Origin: ECT2AJA-110-A sp035399845
Lineage (GTDB): Bacteria > Planctomycetota > Phycisphaerae > UBA1845 > UTPLA1
Reading direction: 5' to 3'
NCBI GenBank assembly: GCA_035399845.1
Contig: DAOPJV010000023.1
Location: 1-64,000, forward strand
DNA length: 64,000 bases
The notes beneath the pieces are model-generated. The model was not told the origin of the DNA, did no database searches, and was given only the letters and a program-made list of their open reading frames with translations. Of this stretch, positions 33,483 through 42,285 are shown one piece after another (the first letter of the stretch is position 1; each line of letters begins with the position of its first letter). The position numbers were made by a program, and so were the translations under genes.

Positions 33483-35615
33483 ATGCCCGCCACCGCCGAA
33501 AAGAAAGACGACGAATCCGACACTGAGACTTCGCCCTTATCCAGGCTGCGAAACATCGGCGTTGCGGCGCATATCGACGCGGGCAAGACGACGACGACAG
33601 AGCGAATCCTCTACTACGCCGGCAAGACCCATAAGATGGGCGACGTCGACGACGGCACGACGGCGACGGACTTCGACGAGCAGGAGCAGGATCGCGGCAT
33701 CACGATCTTCAGCGCCGCCGTCACGTTTCCATGGCGGGATCACACGATCAACCTGATCGATACCCCCGGCCACGTCGATTTCACGGCGGAAGTCGAGCGA
33801 TCTTTGCGCGTGCTGGACGGTGCGATCATCGTTTTCGATGCCAAGGAAGGCGTCGAGGCCCAGTCGGAGACCGTCTGGCGGCAGGCGGATCGCTACAAGG
33901 TCCCGCGGATCTGTTTCATCAACAAAATGGACAAAATGGGGGCGGACTTCTACGCCTCCGTCGAGTCAATTGGCAAACGGCTGACCTCCGATCCGATCCC
34001 CGTACAAATCCCCATTGGCGCCGACAGCACCTTTGAAGGTGTGATCGACCTGCTCACGATGAAGGCCTATCGCTTCCACGGCGACTGGGGGGAGAAGGTC
34101 GACGAAATCGACATCCCCGCCGAGTGCAGGGATGACGCGGAATTCTGGCGTCGGCACCTCGAGGAGAAGGCGGCGGAGTATGACGAAGAGCTGATGGAGA
34201 AGTTCTTCGCCGAAGAACCGCTCGGCGTGGACGAGATCAAGCGGGCCTTGCGCAAGGCGACAGTCAGCAACGCCGCCCAGCCGATCTTCTGCGGCAGTTC
34301 GCTCAAGCGCGTCGGCGTGCAGCGGTTATTGGACGGTGTCGTCGACTACCTGCCCTCCCCGCTGGACGTTCCGCCCGTCACCGGCGTGAAGTCGGCCGAC
34401 GACGAGACGCCCGTGATCCGCAAGCCCAGCGAGAAGGACCCGCTGGCGGCCTACATTTTCAAGATTGTGGCCGACAAGCCGCTGGATCTCTACTTCATCC
34501 GCGTCTATAGCGGTGTTTTCAAGTCCAACCTGCGGGCCTATATCCACAACACGGGCAAGAAGGAAAACGTGAGCCGCCTGTTTCGCATGTTCGCGAAGCG
34601 CCGGGAGCAGATTGACCACGCGGGGCCGGGCGAAATCATCGCCATTGTGGGTCTGAAGGACGCCCTGACGGGGGACACGATCTGCGATCCCAACAATCCC
34701 GTCCTGCTCGGACGGATTGAGTTTCCATCGCCCGTTCTGTCCGTCTCCGTCGAGCCCAAAAACACCAAGGACAAGGACGCATTGGCCGACGCGCTGGAAA
34801 AGCTGGAAAAGCAGGATCCGACATTCCAGCATCGAACCAATGAGGACACGGGACAGACGATTCTCAGCGGCATGGGGGAGCTTCACCTGGAGGTGCTGAC
34901 CTACAAGCTGGCCAATGACTTTCGCGTCCCGGTCAACGTGGGGCAGCCCCTTGTCGCCTATCGGGAGACGATCACGTCGAAGGCCGAGTCCCAGCGGAAG
35001 TTCGAGATTACGACCGCGAGTGGCCCCCAGCAGGCGACTGTCAAGCTGCGCGTCGAGCCATTCGAGCCGGCGGCGGGCGCCACAACGACCTACGAGTTCC
35101 GGAATCAGCTGCCGGAGGATGTGTCGCTCAGACCGGAGTTCCTGGCCGCCATCCAGCAGGGGATCAGGGATTGCCTCTATGTGGGACCGTTGGCGGGGTA
35201 TCCCCTGCTGAACGTTCGCGCGACGCTCCTGGGGGCCATCCAGCACGAGTCCGAGAGTACGGAGCTGGCCTTCGAGAATGCGGCCCGGGCGACATTCGAG
35301 GACGCGCTGAAGAAGGCGGGGCCCGTCATGCTGGAGCCGATGATGCGGCTGGAAGTGACGGTCCCGGACGACTATTTCGGGCCCGTCAGCGGCGATCTGA
35401 GTTCGCGGCGGGGCCTGATTCAGGATACGGAGATGCGCGGCTCCGATCGGGTGATTCATGCGGAAGTGCCCCTGGCGGAGATGTTCCAGTACGCCACCAA
35501 ACTCCGGACACTGACGCAGGGGCGATCCAGCTGGTCGATGGAGCCACGGGCCTACGCGCCGATGCCGGCGTCGGAGCAGAAGGCGCTCCTTCGGAAGTTT
35601 GGCTACGAAGACTGA
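33483..35615 (+). CDS. fusA: Elongation factor G
   Basis: 710 residues. The GTPase drives translocation of tRNA and mRNA on the ribosome. G1 is AHIDAGKTTTTER, G3 is DTPGHVDF and G4 is NKMD; domains II to V follow in order. The switch region reads DFDEQEQDRGITI where the common form has DWMEQEKERGITI, which hints at a divergent EF-G subfamily. The N-terminal about 20 residues are an acidic extension. Behind GAGGAG at 33472. It precedes the S10 cluster, but rpsL, rpsG and tuf are not adjacent, so the usual str operon is broken up. Confidence 0.93.
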   Translation: MPATAEKKDDESDTETSPLSRLRNIGVAAHIDAGKTTTTERILYYAGKTHKMGDVDDGTTATDFDEQEQDRGITIFSAAVTFPWRDHTINLIDTPGHVDFTAEVERSLRVLDGAIIVFDAKEGVEAQSETVWRQADRYKVPRICFINKMDKMGADFYASVESIGKRLTSDPIPVQIPIGADSTFEGVIDLLTMKAYRFHGDWGEKVDEIDIPAECRDDAEFWRRHLEEKAAEYDEELMEKFFAEEPLGVDEIKRALRKATVSNAAQPIFCGSSLKRVGVQRLLDGVVDYLPSPLDVPPVTGVKSADDETPVIRKPSEKDPLAAYIFKIVADKPLDLYFIRVYSGVFKSNLRAYIHNTGKKENVSRLFRMFAKRREQIDHAGPGEIIAIVGLKDALTGDTICDPNNPVLLGRIEFPSPVLSVSVEPKNTKDKDALADALEKLEKQDPTFQHRTNEDTGQTILSGMGELHLEVLTYKLANDFRVPVNVGQPLVAYRETITSKAESQRKFEITTASGPQQATVKLRVEPFEPAAGATTTYEFRNQLPEDVSLRPEFLAAIQQGIRDCLYVGPLAGYPLLNVRATLLGAIQHESESTELAFENAARATFEDALKKAGPVMLEPMMRLEVTVPDDYFGPVSGDLSSRRGLIQDTEMRGSDRVIHAEVPLAEMFQYATKLRTLTQGRSSWSMEPRAYAPMPASEQKALLRKFGYED

Positions 35616-35744
35616 CGGCGAGCGGGCGGCTGCGGTGTGGGGCGGGTGGCCCATCCACTGTTGCAGGGCTGGCGACTGGCGCAGGGCTGGTTAGCAGTAT
35701 CACCAAAGTGTTCACAGATTTTTCAAGATTGCGTGCACGACGCC

Positions 35745-35772
35745 TTGACACAGTTGGCGGCGTAGGTAGTAT
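35745..35772 (+). promoter_or_regulatory. Strong promoter of the S10-spc-alpha cluster
   Basis: TTGACA, a 16-base spacer and TAGTAT, the best sigma-70-type match in the window. The predicted start near 35779 gives a leader of about 60 bases before rpsJ. Confidence 0.7.
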
Positions 35773-35837
35773 GGCCCGTCTGCGTTTGCGGAAGGCACAA
35801 ACGCGACGTTTGCGGTAACGGGAGCAAGAATTAGCCC

Positions 35838-36146
35838 ATGGCGACCGATCGAATTCGCATCCGGATGGAGGCTTACGACCATCGAGCGTTGGATGGATCT
35901 GCGCTGGAAATCGTCGATCAGGCGAAGCGCACGAGCGCCCGCGTTCGCGGTCCGATCCCTCTTCCTACGCGAATCGAGCGGTATACCGTGCTCCGCAGTC
36001 CGCATATTGACAAGAAATCGCGTGAGCAGTTCGAGATGCGGACGCACCGGCGTCTGATCGACATCTTTGAACCGAACGCGCGAACGGTTGAAGCGCTGAA
36101 CCGGCTCGTCGTGCCGGCCGGCGTGTTTGTCAAGATCAAGGCGTAG
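35838..36146 (+). CDS. rpsJ: 30S ribosomal protein S10
   Basis: 102 residues, the normal length. S10 belongs to the 30S head and also serves in NusB-dependent antitermination. It is recognised from the KKSREQFEMRTHRRLIDI segment and the C terminus VPAGVFVKIKA. First gene of the cluster, behind its own promoter. The following gap of 150 bases before rplC is the longest in the S10 part and may hold processing or regulatory signals, but I see no clear structure in it. Confidence 0.96.
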   Translation: MATDRIRIRMEAYDHRALDGSALEIVDQAKRTSARVRGPIPLPTRIERYTVLRSPHIDKKSREQFEMRTHRRLIDIFEPNARTVEALNRLVVPAGVFVKIKA

Positions 36147-36296
36147 GGCACGAACCGGTCCGCTAGACGGGCTTCTTGGTTCCTCTGCTTGGTCTTCTCT
36201 TCAACCCATTCGGAAATGTGGTTTGATGCGCGCGAGTGTTGATCGCGCGCGGTAGTGGCGGCGAGTTTCGTCGACCGCGGACAGGGATTTTGCCAG

Positions 36297-36947
36297 ATGA
36301 AGGCGGCGATCCTGGGAACAAAAGTCGGAATGACTCGAATCTTCGAGGCGGATGGCAATGCCATTCCCGTCACGGTGATTCAGGCGGGGCCGTGTGCGGT
36401 TCTGCAGGTCAAGACGAAAGAGACGGACGGGTACGAGGCTGTACAGCTCGGCTTCCTTGATAAGAAGCCGCAGCGATGCATTCGTCCCGAAATCGGTCAT
36501 GCCCGCAAGGCCAATTCGAAGCCGAAGCGATTCGTTCGCGAGATTCGACTGGTCGAAGCGTCGGACAAGCAGGCCGGTGACGTCGTGACTGTCGGAATCT
36601 TCGAAGATCTCGAAGTGGGCCATGTCGATATCGTCGGCACGACGATCGGTAAGGGCTTCCAGGGTGTCATGAAGCGACACAACTTCGCGGGTCAGGAGAA
36701 TTCCCACGGTGTCGAGCGGAAGCACCGTTCTTCTGGTGGTATCGGCGGACACGGAAACCTGGGTCTTGGCCGAGGCATCAAGAAGGGCAAGCGCATGAGT
36801 GGTCACATGGGCCACGATCGCGTGACTTCCCGAAATCAAAAGTTGGTCGCCGTTGACAAGGACCGAAATCTGCTGCTCGTCAAGGGCGGCGTTCCGGGCC
36901 CGAACGGCGGTTTCCTGGTTATCGCGCAAGCGAAGGCAAAGAAGTAA
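36297..36947 (+). CDS. rplC: 50S ribosomal protein L3
   Basis: 216 residues from ATG 36297, which follows AGGGA; the frame extends a few codons upstream without homology. The product begins MKAAILGTKVGMTRIF, the family's signature N terminus. The conserved GKGFQGVMKRHNFAG and GHGNLGLGRGIKKGKRM stretch reaches into the peptidyl-transferase centre. L3 is one of the first proteins bound in 50S assembly. In order after rpsJ and 63 bases before rplD. Confidence 0.96.
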   Translation: MKAAILGTKVGMTRIFEADGNAIPVTVIQAGPCAVLQVKTKETDGYEAVQLGFLDKKPQRCIRPEIGHARKANSKPKRFVREIRLVEASDKQAGDVVTVGIFEDLEVGHVDIVGTTIGKGFQGVMKRHNFAGQENSHGVERKHRSSGGIGGHGNLGLGRGIKKGKRMSGHMGHDRVTSRNQKLVAVDKDRNLLLVKGGVPGPNGGFLVIAQAKAKK

Positions 36948-37010
36948 AAGGATCATTGGGGTCGCGGCCGCCGCGTGCGGATGCGACCCTTTTCGATGGG
37001 TAGAGTCGTC

Positions 37011-37649
37011 ATGATTGAGATTCCCATCATTGATGCGGCGGGCAAGCAGGTCGGTTCCGAGCGATTGGATCCGGAGCTTCTGGGTGGCCGCGTTCGGTAT
37101 TCCCTGCTGAAGCAGGCGGTTGTCGCTTATCGCGCCAACCTTCGCGTCGGCACAGTTCAGACGAAGAGCCGCGGCGATGTCCATGGCGCTTCGAAGAAGC
37201 TGTATCGGCAGAAGGGGACCGGCCGGGCTCGAGCGGGTAATCTGCGGACACCTGTGCGTGTCGGCGGTGGTCACGCCTTCGCGAAGAAGAATCGAGACTT
37301 CTCGCAGAAGATGAATCGCAAGTCGCGCCGACTGGCGCGGGATTCGGCGATCCTGGCCAAGGCGCTGTCCGGTTCCGCGAAGATCCTGAAGGATATGGCG
37401 TTCGACAGGCCGCAGACCAGGAAGATGGTCGGGCTGCTCGCCGCGGCGGATTCGGGGCGCAGCGCCCTGATCACGATCGGCGCTCCGAACGACAATCTCG
37501 TGAAGAGCGGTCGAAACATTCCGAAGGTGGACATCAAGCTGATTGCCGACGTGAACGCCTATGACGTGCTTCGAGCGAAGAGCCTGGTCTTCACGCCGGA
37601 GTCGTTCGCGGCTCTGTCGAGTGGTTTGACGACGAATAAGTCGGAGTAG
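37011..37649 (+). CDS. rplD: 50S ribosomal protein L4
   Basis: 212 residues from ATG 37011 (MIEIPIIDAAGKQ); an in-frame ATG at 36975 is less likely because homology starts later. The internal loop that lines the exit tunnel is recognisable from KKLYRQKGTGRARAGNLR, with VGGGHAF following. In other bacteria L4 also represses its own operon; no such leader structure could be seen here. rplW starts 7 bases after the stop. Confidence 0.95.
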   Translation: MIEIPIIDAAGKQVGSERLDPELLGGRVRYSLLKQAVVAYRANLRVGTVQTKSRGDVHGASKKLYRQKGTGRARAGNLRTPVRVGGGHAFAKKNRDFSQKMNRKSRRLARDSAILAKALSGSAKILKDMAFDRPQTRKMVGLLAAADSGRSALITIGAPNDNLVKSGRNIPKVDIKLIADVNAYDVLRAKSLVFTPESFAALSSGLTTNKSE

Positions 37650-37656
37650 CGGATCG

Positions 37657-37968
37657 ATGGATATTTACAACATCATTCGGCGGCCGCTCGTGACGGAGAA
37701 GGGCACGCACCAGAGCAAGACGTCGCACGAGGCGACGCGGACGCGACCCGGTCGCGGCGGCGCCTACGCCTTCGAGGTGCACGAGAAGGCCAACAAGATT
37801 CAGATCCGCGACGCCGTGGAGAAGATCTACAGCGTGCGTGTCGCCAGTGTCCGCACCTCGCTCCAGCGAGGCAAGACGCGGCGCTACCGCGGACGAGCGG
37901 GAACGACGAGAGTTTGGAAGAAGGCGGTTGTTGTGCTCCGGCCGGAGCATCATATCGACCTGTTCTAG
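37657..37968 (+). CDS. rplW: 50S ribosomal protein L23
   Basis: 103 residues. L23 sits at the tunnel exit and is the docking site for trigger factor and SRP. The family core is visible as IIRRPLVTEKGT at the N terminus, then YAFEVHEKANKIQIRDAVEKI and RRYRGRAGTTRVWKKAVV. Between the first two lies a short basic insertion (SKTSHEATRTRPGRGG) not usual in E. coli L23. Confidence 0.94.
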   Translation: MDIYNIIRRPLVTEKGTHQSKTSHEATRTRPGRGGAYAFEVHEKANKIQIRDAVEKIYSVRVASVRTSLQRGKTRRYRGRAGTTRVWKKAVVVLRPEHHIDLF

Positions 37969-38044
37969 TCAGTGATTCGCGACGAGTCGCTCGCTGACGG
38001 GCGGCTCCCTTCGGCCTGGCGCCGAAGACGATTTGGATAGACCG

Positions 38045-38914
38045 ATGGGCGTACGAATCTACAACAAGACAACGCCGGGGCGACGCAACGCCAGCGTCAA
38101 CGACTTTGCCGAGCTGACGGAAAAGGGCCGTCGGCCGAAGAAGTCGTTGTGCCGACCGCTCGTCAAGACGGGTGGCCGCAACAACCAGGGCAAGACGACG
38201 TCGCGCTTCCGCGGCGGCGGTCACAAGCGCCTCTATCGCCTGATTGACTTCAAGCGAAACAAGGACGGCGTCGAAGGCAGGATCGAGGCGATCGAATACG
38301 ATCCGAATCGCAATGTCTTCATCGCGCTGGTCGAGTACGCCGACGGCGAGTATCGCTACATCCTGGCGCCGAACGGCATGAAGGCCGGCGACACTGTGAT
38401 GAGCGGCAAGGGCGTCGAGCCGAAGGTCGGGAACGCCATGGCGTTTCGCGACATGCCGATCGGTATGGATGTGCACAATATCGAGATGTCGGCCGGCCAG
38501 GGCGGCAAGCTCGTTCGCTCGGCGGGTGGCGCCGCTCGATTTGTGGCCCGCGAGGGCGACTGGGCGACGATCGTCCTTCCGTCCGGCGAAATGCGGCAGG
38601 TCCGCGTCGAGTGCCGCGCGACGATCGGTCAGCTCGGCAATCTCGAACACAAGAACATCTCGCTCGGCAAGGCCGGGCGGACGCGTCACCTGGGGCGTCG
38701 GCCGCACAACCGCGGCACGTCGATGAACCCCGTCGCCCACCCGATGGGTGGTGGTGAAGGTCGAAGCGGCGGTGGCCGTCATCCCTGCAGCCCGACGGGC
38801 AAGCTGGCCAAGGGTGGTCGAACGCGAAAGCCGCGGAACCGATCGAATCGCCGAATCCTGCGACGGCGCAAGAGCAGGCGATACGGGCAGGTCTCGCTGG
38901 CGCGACGAAAGTAG
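38045..38914 (+). CDS. rplB: 50S ribosomal protein L2
   Basis: 289 residues from ATG 38045 (MGVRIYNKTTPGRRN). L2 is a primary 23S rRNA binder near the peptidyl-transferase centre. The signature segment reads NPVAHPMGGGEG, where most bacteria have NPVDHPHGGGEG, so two positions differ. GGGHKRLYRLIDFKRNK and HLGRRPHNRGTSMNP are otherwise typical. The C-terminal end is strongly basic. Confidence 0.96.
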   Translation: MGVRIYNKTTPGRRNASVNDFAELTEKGRRPKKSLCRPLVKTGGRNNQGKTTSRFRGGGHKRLYRLIDFKRNKDGVEGRIEAIEYDPNRNVFIALVEYADGEYRYILAPNGMKAGDTVMSGKGVEPKVGNAMAFRDMPIGMDVHNIEMSAGQGGKLVRSAGGAARFVAREGDWATIVLPSGEMRQVRVECRATIGQLGNLEHKNISLGKAGRTRHLGRRPHNRGTSMNPVAHPMGGGEGRSGGGRHPCSPTGKLAKGGRTRKPRNRSNRRILRRRKSRRYGQVSLARRK

Positions 38915-38991
38915 TCAGGACACGTGCCGCACGATGGCGGCGTGAACCGAGTCGGCGATGGGGCCGGCATGGCAGAACTGGACGTTAGACG

Positions 38992-39261
38992 ATGTCGAGA
39001 AGTCTGAAAAAAGGACCGTTTGTTGACCCCCGCCTTTATGAGAAGGTCATGAAGGCGGAGGCGGCCGGAGCGCGTGCCCCGATCAAGACCTGGTCGCGTC
39101 GATGCACGATTCCGCCGGAGTTCGTCGGTAAGACGTTCGACGTCCACAACGGCAAGATCTTTCATAAAGTGTACGTGACTGAAGATATGGTCGGCCACAA
39201 GCTCGGCGAATTCAGTCCGACGAGAACCTTCCGAAGCCACACTGAGGCCAAGAAGAAGTAG
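38992..39261 (+). CDS. rpsS: 30S ribosomal protein S19
   Basis: 89 residues, normal length. S19 is in the 30S head and contacts S13. It begins MSRSLKKGPFVDPRL, the family signature, and contains VGHKLGEFSPTRTF. The stop is 33 bases before rplV. Position after rplB is standard. Confidence 0.96.
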   Translation: MSRSLKKGPFVDPRLYEKVMKAEAAGARAPIKTWSRRCTIPPEFVGKTFDVHNGKIFHKVYVTEDMVGHKLGEFSPTRTFRSHTEAKKK

Positions 39262-39294
39262 TTTTGCGGCGAGTGTCGCGGAGCGGATAGGGTT

Positions 39295-39645
39295 ATGGCG
39301 GATAAGGCTGCATTTACCAGTATTCATCGATATGCACGCATCAGCCCGCGTAAGGCGCGGCTGGTGACGCAGTTGATCGCCGACCGGCACGTCAACGAGG
39401 CCCTGGATCTTCTCAAGTTCACCCCGAAGCGTGCGGCGGTGATGGTGGACAAGGTGCTGCGGGCCGCCATGGCGGACGCGGACGAGCAGGAAGCGAATGT
39501 TCGCGAGCTGTTCGTTCACGAGGCGCGCGTGGATGAAGGCCCCACGATCAAGCGATTCCGTCCGAAGGATCGCGGTCGCGCCCATCCGATCATGAAGCGA
39601 ACGAGCCATATTGTCGTCACGGTGTGCGAAGGACCAAGGAAGTAA
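39295..39645 (+). CDS. rplV: 50S ribosomal protein L22
   Basis: 116 residues. L22 lines the exit tunnel with a beta hairpin. Recognised from RYARISPRKARLVTQLI and the hairpin region KRFRPKDRGRAHPIMKRTSH. Three bases separate it from rpsC, so the two are probably coupled in translation. Confidence 0.95.
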   Translation: MADKAAFTSIHRYARISPRKARLVTQLIADRHVNEALDLLKFTPKRAAVMVDKVLRAAMADADEQEANVRELFVHEARVDEGPTIKRFRPKDRGRAHPIMKRTSHIVVTVCEGPRK

Positions 39646-39648
39646 CAC

Positions 39649-40341
39649 ATGGGACAGAAAGTCCATCCAACCGGATTTCGAATCGGCGTCACGGAGCCCT
39701 GGCGATCGCGCTGGTACGCCCCCAAGGCCGCATTCTCCGAGTTCCTGATTGAGGATCAGAAGATCCGCGACCTGATCGACAAGCGTCTGAATCGGACGCC
39801 TCCGTTCGCGGGTTGCAGCAAGATCGAGATTGAGCGAACCCGTGACGAGGTCAAGGTGTTCCTCTCGACGGCTCGCCCCGGCATGGTCATCGGCCCCAAG
39901 GGCGCCGAGGTCGACAAGCTCCGCGAGCTGGTCGAAGACCTGATCGATCGAAAAGTCAGCGTCAATATCCGGGAGATCAAGAACCCGGACATGAACGCCC
40001 AGCTGATCGCCCTGGACATTGCCGCCCAGCTTCGACGCCGCGGCAGCTTCCGCCGGGCCGTCAAGATGAAGTGCGACGCGGCCATCGCCGCCGGCGCCCT
40101 GGGCATCAAGATCATCGCCAAGGGGCGGCTCGGTGGCGCCGAAATGTCGCGCACGGAGACGCAGAAGCGGGGTTCGATTCCGCTCCAGACGCTCCAGGCG
40201 CATGTGGATTACGGCTTCGCTGAGAGCTACACGACCTACGGCGCCATCGGCATCCGGGTCTGGCTCTACAAGGGCGAATACGGCAACGAAGTGGATGAAG
40301 CGGAACCGGTTCGACGCGGTGGTCGCCGGGCAAGGGCATAA
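39649..40341 (+). CDS. rpsC: 30S ribosomal protein S3
   Basis: 230 residues. S3 forms part of the mRNA entry channel. Start MGQKVHPTGFRIGVTEPW is the family signature. The KH RNA-binding loop is VIGPKGAEVDKL, and the C-terminal domain has GRLGGAEMSRTE. The C terminus ends in a short Arg/Gly tail. Confidence 0.96.
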   Translation: MGQKVHPTGFRIGVTEPWRSRWYAPKAAFSEFLIEDQKIRDLIDKRLNRTPPFAGCSKIEIERTRDEVKVFLSTARPGMVIGPKGAEVDKLRELVEDLIDRKVSVNIREIKNPDMNAQLIALDIAAQLRRRGSFRRAVKMKCDAAIAAGALGIKIIAKGRLGGAEMSRTETQKRGSIPLQTLQAHVDYGFAESYTTYGAIGIRVWLYKGEYGNEVDEAEPVRRGGRRARA

Positions 40342-40359
40342 GCGAGGAGACTGTTCGTC

Positions 40360-40779
40360 ATGGCCATGCTTCCGGCCCGAGTCAAATATCGAAAGATGCA
40401 TCGCGGTCATACGCGAGGCAACGCAACCCGCGGTAATCGCGTCGCTTATGGCGAATTCGGTCTGCAGGTGCTCGAGGGCGGCCGCATCACGGCCCGCCAG
40501 ATCGAGGCCGGCCGAATGGCGGCGACGCACTACCTGGCTCGCCAGGGGCGCGTGTTCATCCGCATCTTTCCGCACAAGAGTATCACCGGCAAGCCGCTGG
40601 AAACGCGTATGGGTAAGGGCAAAGGTGAGGTTGACCACTGGGTCGCCCTCGTCAAGCCCGGAACGATTCTCTACGAAATCGGCGAGATTCCGGAAGACGT
40701 CGCCCGGGCGGCTTTGGCGCGTGTCGCGCACAAGATGCCTTATCGATGTCGATTCGTGAAGCGGCTTCCGAGTCTGTAA
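40360..40779 (+). CDS. rplP: 50S ribosomal protein L16
   Basis: 139 residues. L16 is needed for tRNA accommodation and late 50S assembly. Recognised from MLPARVKYRKMHRG, GNRVAYGEFGLQ, and RIFPHKSITGKPLETRMGKG. Begins 18 bases after rpsC, as usual. Confidence 0.95.
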   Translation: MAMLPARVKYRKMHRGHTRGNATRGNRVAYGEFGLQVLEGGRITARQIEAGRMAATHYLARQGRVFIRIFPHKSITGKPLETRMGKGKGEVDHWVALVKPGTILYEIGEIPEDVARAALARVAHKMPYRCRFVKRLPSL

Positions 40780-40797
40780 GGATCAGGGAATACTGCG

Positions 40798-41058
40798 ATG
40801 AAAATATCTGATCTGCGGGAACTCAAGACAGACGAGCTGCACACGGAGCTGGATCGACTCCGACGGCACTACTTCGATCTTCGAAGCCAGGCCGTCACGG
40901 AGAAGCTCGAGGATTCCTCCCAGCTGGGCAAGACCCGCCGCGACGTGGCTCGCGTGCTGACGGCGCTCAGTGAGCGGAACGAAGGAAACATCGAGCAGAA
41001 GCAGCACCACATGGAATCAATCGGCTCGACAAAGAAGAGCGGCAAGGCGAAAGCGTAA
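40798..41058 (+). CDS. rpmC: 50S ribosomal protein L29
   Basis: 86 residues, longer than the typical 60-70 because of a polar tail ending KKSGKAKA. The core is two helices with KISDLRELKTDELHTEL and LRRHYFDLRSQAVTEKLED followed by TRRDVARVLTAL. L29 sits next to L23 at the tunnel exit. The tail is rich in Gln, His, Ser and Lys. Confidence 0.93.
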   Translation: MKISDLRELKTDELHTELDRLRRHYFDLRSQAVTEKLEDSSQLGKTRRDVARVLTALSERNEGNIEQKQHHMESIGSTKKSGKAKA

Positions 41059-41095
41059 CGTCCCGGCGACGGGCCTAAGTGAGTGACGACAGGTT

Positions 41096-41395
41096 ATGAG
41101 CGATACGGCAACAACAGGAACCGCGACAGCCGCCAGGACCCGAACGATGCGCCGCAAGCGAATCGGTGTGGTCGAGACCAGCAAGCGCGACAAGACGATC
41201 AAGGTTCGCATCGATCGTCTGCTTCGGCACCCGAAGTACGGCAAGTACATGCAGCGACGTCTCGTCCTGCACGCGCACGATGAGAAGAACGAAGCGCAGG
41301 TCGGCGACGTCGTGGAAATTTCCGAGTGCCGGCCGATCAGCAAGACCAAGTCGTGGCGACTGCTGCGGATCATTCGCCGAACGGGGCAGGTATAA
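41096..41395 (+). CDS. rpsQ: 30S ribosomal protein S17
   Basis: 99 residues, somewhat longer than usual because of an N-terminal Thr/Ala-rich stretch (SDTATTGTATAARTRTM) before the conserved core. The OB-fold core includes GVVETSKRDKTIKVRIDRL and KYMQRRLVLHAHDEKNEA, then GDVVEISECRPISKTKSWRL. S17 is a primary 16S rRNA binder in the 30S body. An internal ATG at 41147 could be an alternative start. Standard place between L29 and L14. Confidence 0.94.
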   Translation: MSDTATTGTATAARTRTMRRKRIGVVETSKRDKTIKVRIDRLLRHPKYGKYMQRRLVLHAHDEKNEAQVGDVVEISECRPISKTKSWRLLRIIRRTGQV

Positions 41396-41410
41396 CGGAG
41401 CGGTTGGGCG

Positions 41411-41824
41411 ATGGTTCAACAAGAGAGCGTACTGGACATCACGGACAATACCGGCGCGAAGAAGGCGCTCGTGATCCGCGTATTGGGCGGATCGACGGGC
41501 CGAAAGCGCTTCACGCGGCGAACGGCCTCGGTGGGCGACATCGTCGTCTGCGCCGTCAAGAAGGCGCTGCCGAACAGCGACTACTACGTCGGCAACAACC
41601 GCAAAGAGCGGTCGACCCGACGAAAGGTCAAGGCGGTCATCGTGCGCACCAAGTCGCCGGTCCGCCGGCCGGACGGCAGCTATGTTCGATTCGATTCGAA
41701 CGCGGCTGTCATCATTGATGACGACAAGAACCCGCGCGGCACCCGAATCTTCGGCGCCGTGGCCCGCGAACTTCGCGACAAGGGTTACATGAAGATCGTG
41801 TCGCTGGCGAGCGAGGTGGTTTGA
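41411..41824 (+). CDS. rplN: 50S ribosomal protein L14
   Basis: 137 residues against the usual about 122. The core is clear: VLDITDNTGAKKALVIRVLG at the start, VKAVIVRTKSPVRRPDGS in the middle, and GTRIFGAVARELR near the end. The extra length is two basic insertions, GRKRFTRRT near residue 30 and YYVGNNRKERSTRR near residue 60, in loops. L14 bridges to 16S rRNA and is the binding site of RsfS. Three bases from rplX. Confidence 0.95.
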   Translation: MVQQESVLDITDNTGAKKALVIRVLGGSTGRKRFTRRTASVGDIVVCAVKKALPNSDYYVGNNRKERSTRRKVKAVIVRTKSPVRRPDGSYVRFDSNAAVIIDDDKNPRGTRIFGAVARELRDKGYMKIVSLASEVV

Positions 41825-41827
41825 GTC

Positions 41828-42181
41828 ATGGCGGCAAAAGTACGAAAAGGCGATCGGGTTGAGGTCATCAGCGGCGAGCATCGCGGCCAGCAGGGCAAGG
41901 TCCTGCGCGTCGAGCCGACGAAGGATCGCGTCTATATCGAGGGCGTGAATCTCGTCCATCGCCACATGCGGCCCAGCCGGAAGAATCCGCAGGGCGGGCG
42001 TATCCAGAAGGAAGCCCCGATTCATATCTCGAATGTCCTGCCGGTCGATCCCAAGACGGGACGCGGATCGCGGGTCCGGTTCGAGACGGAAAAGGACGCC
42101 AGAGGTCGCGTGACGTCAAAGCGACGCGTGACGGTCGGCGGCACAGTGCTGGACGAGGCGAAGGCTTCGGCCGCGAGCTAG
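41828..42181 (+). CDS. rplX: 50S ribosomal protein L24
   Basis: 117 residues. The KOW motif is KVRKGDRVEVISGEHRGQQG, and VEGVNLVHRH-like IEGVNLVHRHMRPSRKNPQ follows. L24 starts 50S assembly. The C-terminal about 20 residues are an Ala/Ser-rich extension. The next gene is 104 bases away, the largest gap of the spc part. Confidence 0.95.
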   Translation: MAAKVRKGDRVEVISGEHRGQQGKVLRVEPTKDRVYIEGVNLVHRHMRPSRKNPQGGRIQKEAPIHISNVLPVDPKTGRGSRVRFETEKDARGRVTSKRRVTVGGTVLDEAKASAAS

Positions 42182-42285
42182 AACGCGAAGAAACTGGGAT
42201 TCGGGTCGGCGTGAGCCGCCCGTCAGATCAAGTCCCGACGGCGTGAGTTAAGCAGGCCGTCAGGAATAACGTCGGTGTCGAGACC

